Shown here: positions 60,716 to 64,000 of the stretch, piece by piece
Numbering within the stretch: the stretch's first letter is position 1
Layout of the letters: each line of letters begins with the position of its first letter
Assembly (NCBI GenBank): GCA_032207245.1
Contig: CM063499.1
Span: 38,772,624-38,836,623 of the forward strand
Reading direction: 5' to 3'
Origin: Pardosa pseudoannulata
Taxonomy: Eukaryota > Arthropoda > Arachnida > Araneae > Lycosidae
Length of the DNA stretch: 64,000 nt
The notes under the pieces: model-generated
Database searches by the model: none
What the model saw: only the letters and a program-made list of their open reading frames with translations
Told to the model about the DNA's origin: nothing
Program-made: the position numbers and the translations under genes

Positions 60716-60855
60716 TTAATTGTATCCTAAATTGATTAGAATTTTTCAAATGTTGTGACCAAGGTAAAAATTTTCTCTATGTTGGTTACTGATGAAATTT
60801 TGTTATTGTAAACTATGCAACAAGGAACTATTGGAATAATAAAAATCATTCATGA

Positions 60856-60865
60856 AATAAATAAA
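60856..60865 (+). promoter_or_regulatory. MBLAC1 polyadenylation signal
   Basis: Two overlapping AATAAA hexamers (AATAAATAAA) about 140 bases after the MBLAC1 stop codon. Confidence 0.6.
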
Positions 60866-60914
60866 ATTATTCTTAGTTTATTAATTATTCTATTTTTGCA
60901 ATTTTTTTGTTTAA

Positions 60915-61760
60915 TCCTTTAAAGGTCACCAAAAAAAAAAAATTCATTGGAATTTAGTGTAATTAGTTTATAAATGTTATCTATGAACCTTGTAAATGTA
61001 AAATATATAATAAGTTTTCTTTACATTCCTTAGGAGGGTTTGCCTTAGAGAATACCTAAGAAGGGTTTGGTTTGGAGTGCTACGATCTAGTCTTTTACAA
61101 CACAAGGGCTAATGATACCGGAACCTACTGCTTAAAGCCGATTCTGGATGTCTACAAACATCCATGCCCCAGTAGGATTTGAACCCACGAACTCCGGTCC
61201 CGCAGGCCAGCACCCTAACCAATCGGCCATCGTTAGGCAAGGTGGTTTTGAGGAGTGGTTTAACTGACTAACCCCTCCCCTTGTACAGCTTGAACATTAT
61301 ACTTTTTAAAAGTTTAACTATACTAGAAGAACAATAAATAAGAATCCTTAAAATGATATAATAAATAAATAGCTTAACAATTTATAAGTGAGGTTTGTAT
61401 AGATACTTTTATTTGGGGTCATAAGAAGGATAAATTGAATTACTGACTTCTCAGGTACAGCAAGTTTAATTGCATATATTTCAAAAGAAAAAATAAATTA
61501 AATGTAGAGCTATCATCTGTTGTAAATTTAAAATGTCAAAAACATAAAAAAAAAAAAATGAAAAATCATCCATGTCTCTATAAAGTTTTTAATAGCAGAA
61601 GCTCTTGATTCTACATTATTGGCTTCCATACATCACAGATGTATGAGGTTGAAGCCGTAAATAATTATACAAAGATAAAGTAAAGTACTCCTAAAAGTAA
61701 AGTTTAAAAGAAAGATGTTTAATAGGTGGTTTCGCTCCGAAACCACTGTCCGCTAAAGGG
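60915..61760. mobile_element. piggyBac-like MITE, family P2, copy 2, with SINE inside
   Basis: TTAA at 60911-60914 and 61761-61764; ends TCCTTTAAAGG and CACTGTCCGCTAAAGGG, the mirror of 14531-15069. It is longer because a SINE B (61063-61238) has landed in it. Confidence 0.75.
61063..61238 (-). mobile_element. SINE family B inside piggyBac-like MITE
   Basis: Body from GGTTTGGTTTGGAGTGCTAC to GGCCATCGTTAGG. It interrupts family P2 copy 2, as shown by comparison with copy 1. Edges are good to a few bases. Confidence 0.82.
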
Positions 61761-61959
61761 TTAAGAAGTTTTCTAAGGGACTGAAAGATTAAAATTTTTT
61801 AACTGAGGAAAAGATATGGCATCATTAAAAAACAGTACTCAGACATAAATTCAAGTATATTCCATCAATATGCTTACTTGCACACACTGTACCATTTATT
61901 GTTATAAAACAAAGATTTTTATTTACAGTAATTTCGCTCGTATAGTCTGCACCATCATA

Positions 61960-63534
61960 GAGCTAAGGGTGGCCATTGGTCTGTTGACTGGCTATTGTTG
62001 CCTTAAGAGGCACCTCAACATTATTGGCATCACGGATAGCCTGGTATGTAGGGGATGCCATATGACGGAGGAGAGTTCATTACATATTTTGTGTGAATGT
62101 GACTACTACTGCACCAAGAGATTTGAATTTCTTGGTTATCACTTCATCTAGCTGTGGGAGCTGATCCACTTCCCAGTTAAATTGCTGCTTGAGATTTATC
62201 TTAGCTACTGGTCTCTCTGAGATCTAATCCCCTATATAATAATAGCCTAAGTTGTCTGTCCACGAATTTATGAAGCGGTTGTACCTGGAATGGATACAGG
62301 CATCCATATTGGATTTTTTATGAGTTAGGGTTAGCAAAATTCAAAGCGAGTTCGAAATCCACCCCATCCCCCCTTTTCGAGCATTTAATGCTATTATTTC
62401 AAGTCTTATTCTATACTAAATTCATTCTCGATATGAATTTAGCATAGAATAAAAGGGAGCAGAGAGGGCGGACCATAATATTTAAACTGGATTGTCTTTA
62501 CTCGATGCTCATATACTCTAATTAGTTTCTTCACCGTGTGTAGGCCTAGCACGTTCGGTAGAGGGTCTGCCCATTTCATCATCGTACTTCTCAGGTTGAC
62601 GGTTCTGTCCCCGACACAGCCAAACTTTTCTAAATGTCTAATTAATTTAATATTTTCTGCTTTTTCTTTTAAATTCTTATTCCTAAAGTTGTTTTATTAT
62701 TTTTAAAATAAATGTTTACTATTTTTTCAACTTTTTATGACTTAAACTTTCTTCTCGTAATGTAATAATAGCCTAAGTTATCTGTCTGTCTGTCCTCGAA
62801 TTTATGAAGCGGTTGTACCTGGAATGGATAGAGGCACCCATATTGGATTTTTTATGAGTTAGGGTTAGCAAAATTCAAAGCGAGTCTAGTTTATCCTTTC
62901 CTAAACTATAGATCCGATTCTAAAATAAATTGGTATGAATAAGCGTCGTATCACAGCAAAAAATACTGTCCTCTTTAAAACGTTCGAAATCAACCTCGTC
63001 CTCCTTTTCGAGCGTTTAATGCCATTATTTTAAGTCCTATTTTAGGAGCAGGCGATTAAATTTATCCATTTATCACATAATAAATAGGTAAAAAATTTTC
63101 TTGCATTATGACATCATTCTTTTAACCATCTCATTTAATCATTTCTTATTTTAAATTATTTAAATATCGTCTGAATTATTTTCATACCTTTTATCACTGA
63201 ACTTAGATATTACATAAATAATTTTCTTTTATATTTGGCTTAAATAATAGATTAGGTACATATGTGATAATTTTAATCGATTATTTTTGTAGAAAGATAA
63301 TTCTCAGCCAAAAAACAAACCATTTTTTTACCTGCCTCATAGCGTACTTTACAATTTTCGAAAATTAAAAATTTTACTGATCCCGTCATATGACGGGCTA
63401 TATGCTAGTGGTTAATATTTCTTAACCTTGTGCTGGAACTCTTTGTTCCAGTGTATGGGGGGCTTTTCAGTACAATAGGCCTTAGGCCACAGTGCTGGTG
63501 CCCTTATGGGCTGCCCCACCCTAATTCTAAATCT
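61960..63534 (+). pseudogene. 3' fragment of a Jockey/I-type LINE, copy 2, split by a Helitron
   Basis: A 13-bp target duplication CTGCACCATCATA (61947-61959 and 63535-63547) flanks it. The coding end reads LRVAIGLLTG, RHLNIIGI, VCRGCHMTEESSLHILCECD (shown in parts): the C-terminal Cys/His region after an RNase H domain, typical of Jockey/I LINEs. The 3' UTR and tail (CCCACCCTAATTCTAAATCT) resume at 63409 after the Helitron at 62228-63408. Confidence 0.87.
62228..63408 (+). mobile_element. Non-autonomous Helitron nested in the LINE
   Basis: Begins TCCCCTATATAATAATAGCC and ends CTAG at 63405-63408, about ten bases after a perfect palindromic hairpin CCCGTCATATGACGGG (63382-63397). It lies between A (62227) and T (63409) without target duplication. 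The related LINE at 58369-58652 is an empty site: its sequence runs straight through this point. The 5' part (about 62240-62350) is repeated inside from about 62760. No Rep/helicase is encoded. Confidence 0.9.
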
Positions 63535-64000
63535 CTGCACCATCATATAGTCTACAGGCACGATTTTTTATTTAAAAAATTTCATAAATCATCAGATAGT
63601 CCACACCACTAGATAATCCGCAGATTATACGAGCAAAAATTTGTAGTTTAGTATGACAATATTAAATCATTTTAAGAATAAAAACCTAAGTAGAGTAGAG
63701 TGCCGAAAAGTCTGTATTAGACTCAATTAATTCCAGCTTTAAAATTTGAAATCATTTCTTCTGCCATAGCCTCAGAGACGAATTTTAACAAAAAAAAAAA
63801 CAGACCGGCCTACATTTCTCTGTTTGAGTACCCATCTATGAAAATCGTCCTCTAATGCAGTCCATTGTATTTTTCCACGACAATTGGATTGCTATCCTCT
63901 CATATTTTTAATGTTTCCTTTTGCTTGCATCGATTTCTTGCTGCTTTCTCATCAACCTTCTGAATTACTTTCAGCTTGAAATCAGCAGTAAAACTGTGAT

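Larger units (their letters stand above)
61926..64000 (-). pseudogene. Tigger/pogo-type transposon, cut by the window end
   Basis: TA then CAGTAATTTCGCTCGTATAG with repeated ATAGTCTGCACC/ATAGTCTAC words marks one end at 61926; it resumes at 63548 after a LINE insertion. On the minus strand at about 63999-63730 decayed frames read YTADFKLKVIQKVDEKAA and, later, EDDFHRWVLKQRNVGRSV, the N-terminal DNA-binding part (psq/CENP-B type) of a Tigger transposase, with frameshifts and stops. The catalytic part would be outside the window. Confidence 0.78.

Noticed and set aside
1..64000. A new multi-gene defence or biosynthetic system
   Set aside because: The host genes are conserved and functionally mixed, and the rest is transposon debris; no cluster of unknown genes was seen.

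Overview
This is a very AT-rich animal nuclear segment, probably from an arthropod and possibly an arachnid. The organism is a low-confidence guess; the animal assignment is firm. The evidence is multi-exon genes with GT-AG introns and animal-type proteins, together with a dense mix of hAT, Tc1, pogo/Tigger, TTAA-target, Helitron, LTR, LINE, Penelope-like and tRNA-derived SINE copies. No bacterial-style operon, CRISPR array or phage was seen.

Five host genes are supported. SCO1 (1254-2138, +) is an intronless cytochrome-oxidase copper assembly factor. NDUFAF6 (nine exons between 30118 and 17921, -) is a complex I assembly factor whose last exon I could not find. A C2H2 zinc-finger gene (about 35467-36765, +) has fifteen fingers built from a three-finger repeat. 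An L7Ae-fold, RPP38-like gene (five exons from 52371 to 38081, -) ends in an unusual Cys-rich exon. MBLAC1 (four exons from 52976 to 60715, +) keeps all seven metal ligands. The RPP38-like gene and MBLAC1 are head to head with about 600 bp between their start codons. SCO1 and NDUFAF6 both serve assembly of respiratory complexes and point towards each other across about 15 kb of repeats.

Layout: 1-1253 upstream of SCO1. 2.4-17.9 kb is a repeat field (hAT MITEs, a tandem array broken by a solo LTR that carries a SINE, a dead Tc1, a piggyBac-like MITE). 17.9-30.1 kb is NDUFAF6, with introns holding SINEs, piggyBac-like and pogo-like elements and a tandem series of one TTAA element. 30.1-35.4 kb is repeats and a dead RTE LINE touching the zinc-finger gene. 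38.1-52.4 kb is the RPP38-like gene; its long intron holds a solo LTR and a Helitron inside a hAT element. 53-60.7 kb is MBLAC1. 60.9-64 kb is a nested stack of transposons.

Many transposon ends were fixed to the base by target-site duplications or by a related copy. I found no convincing new multi-gene system. The most interesting items are the Cys-rich extension on the RPP38-like gene, the zinc-finger gene whose best start codon lies in antisense LINE DNA, and the datable nested insertions.
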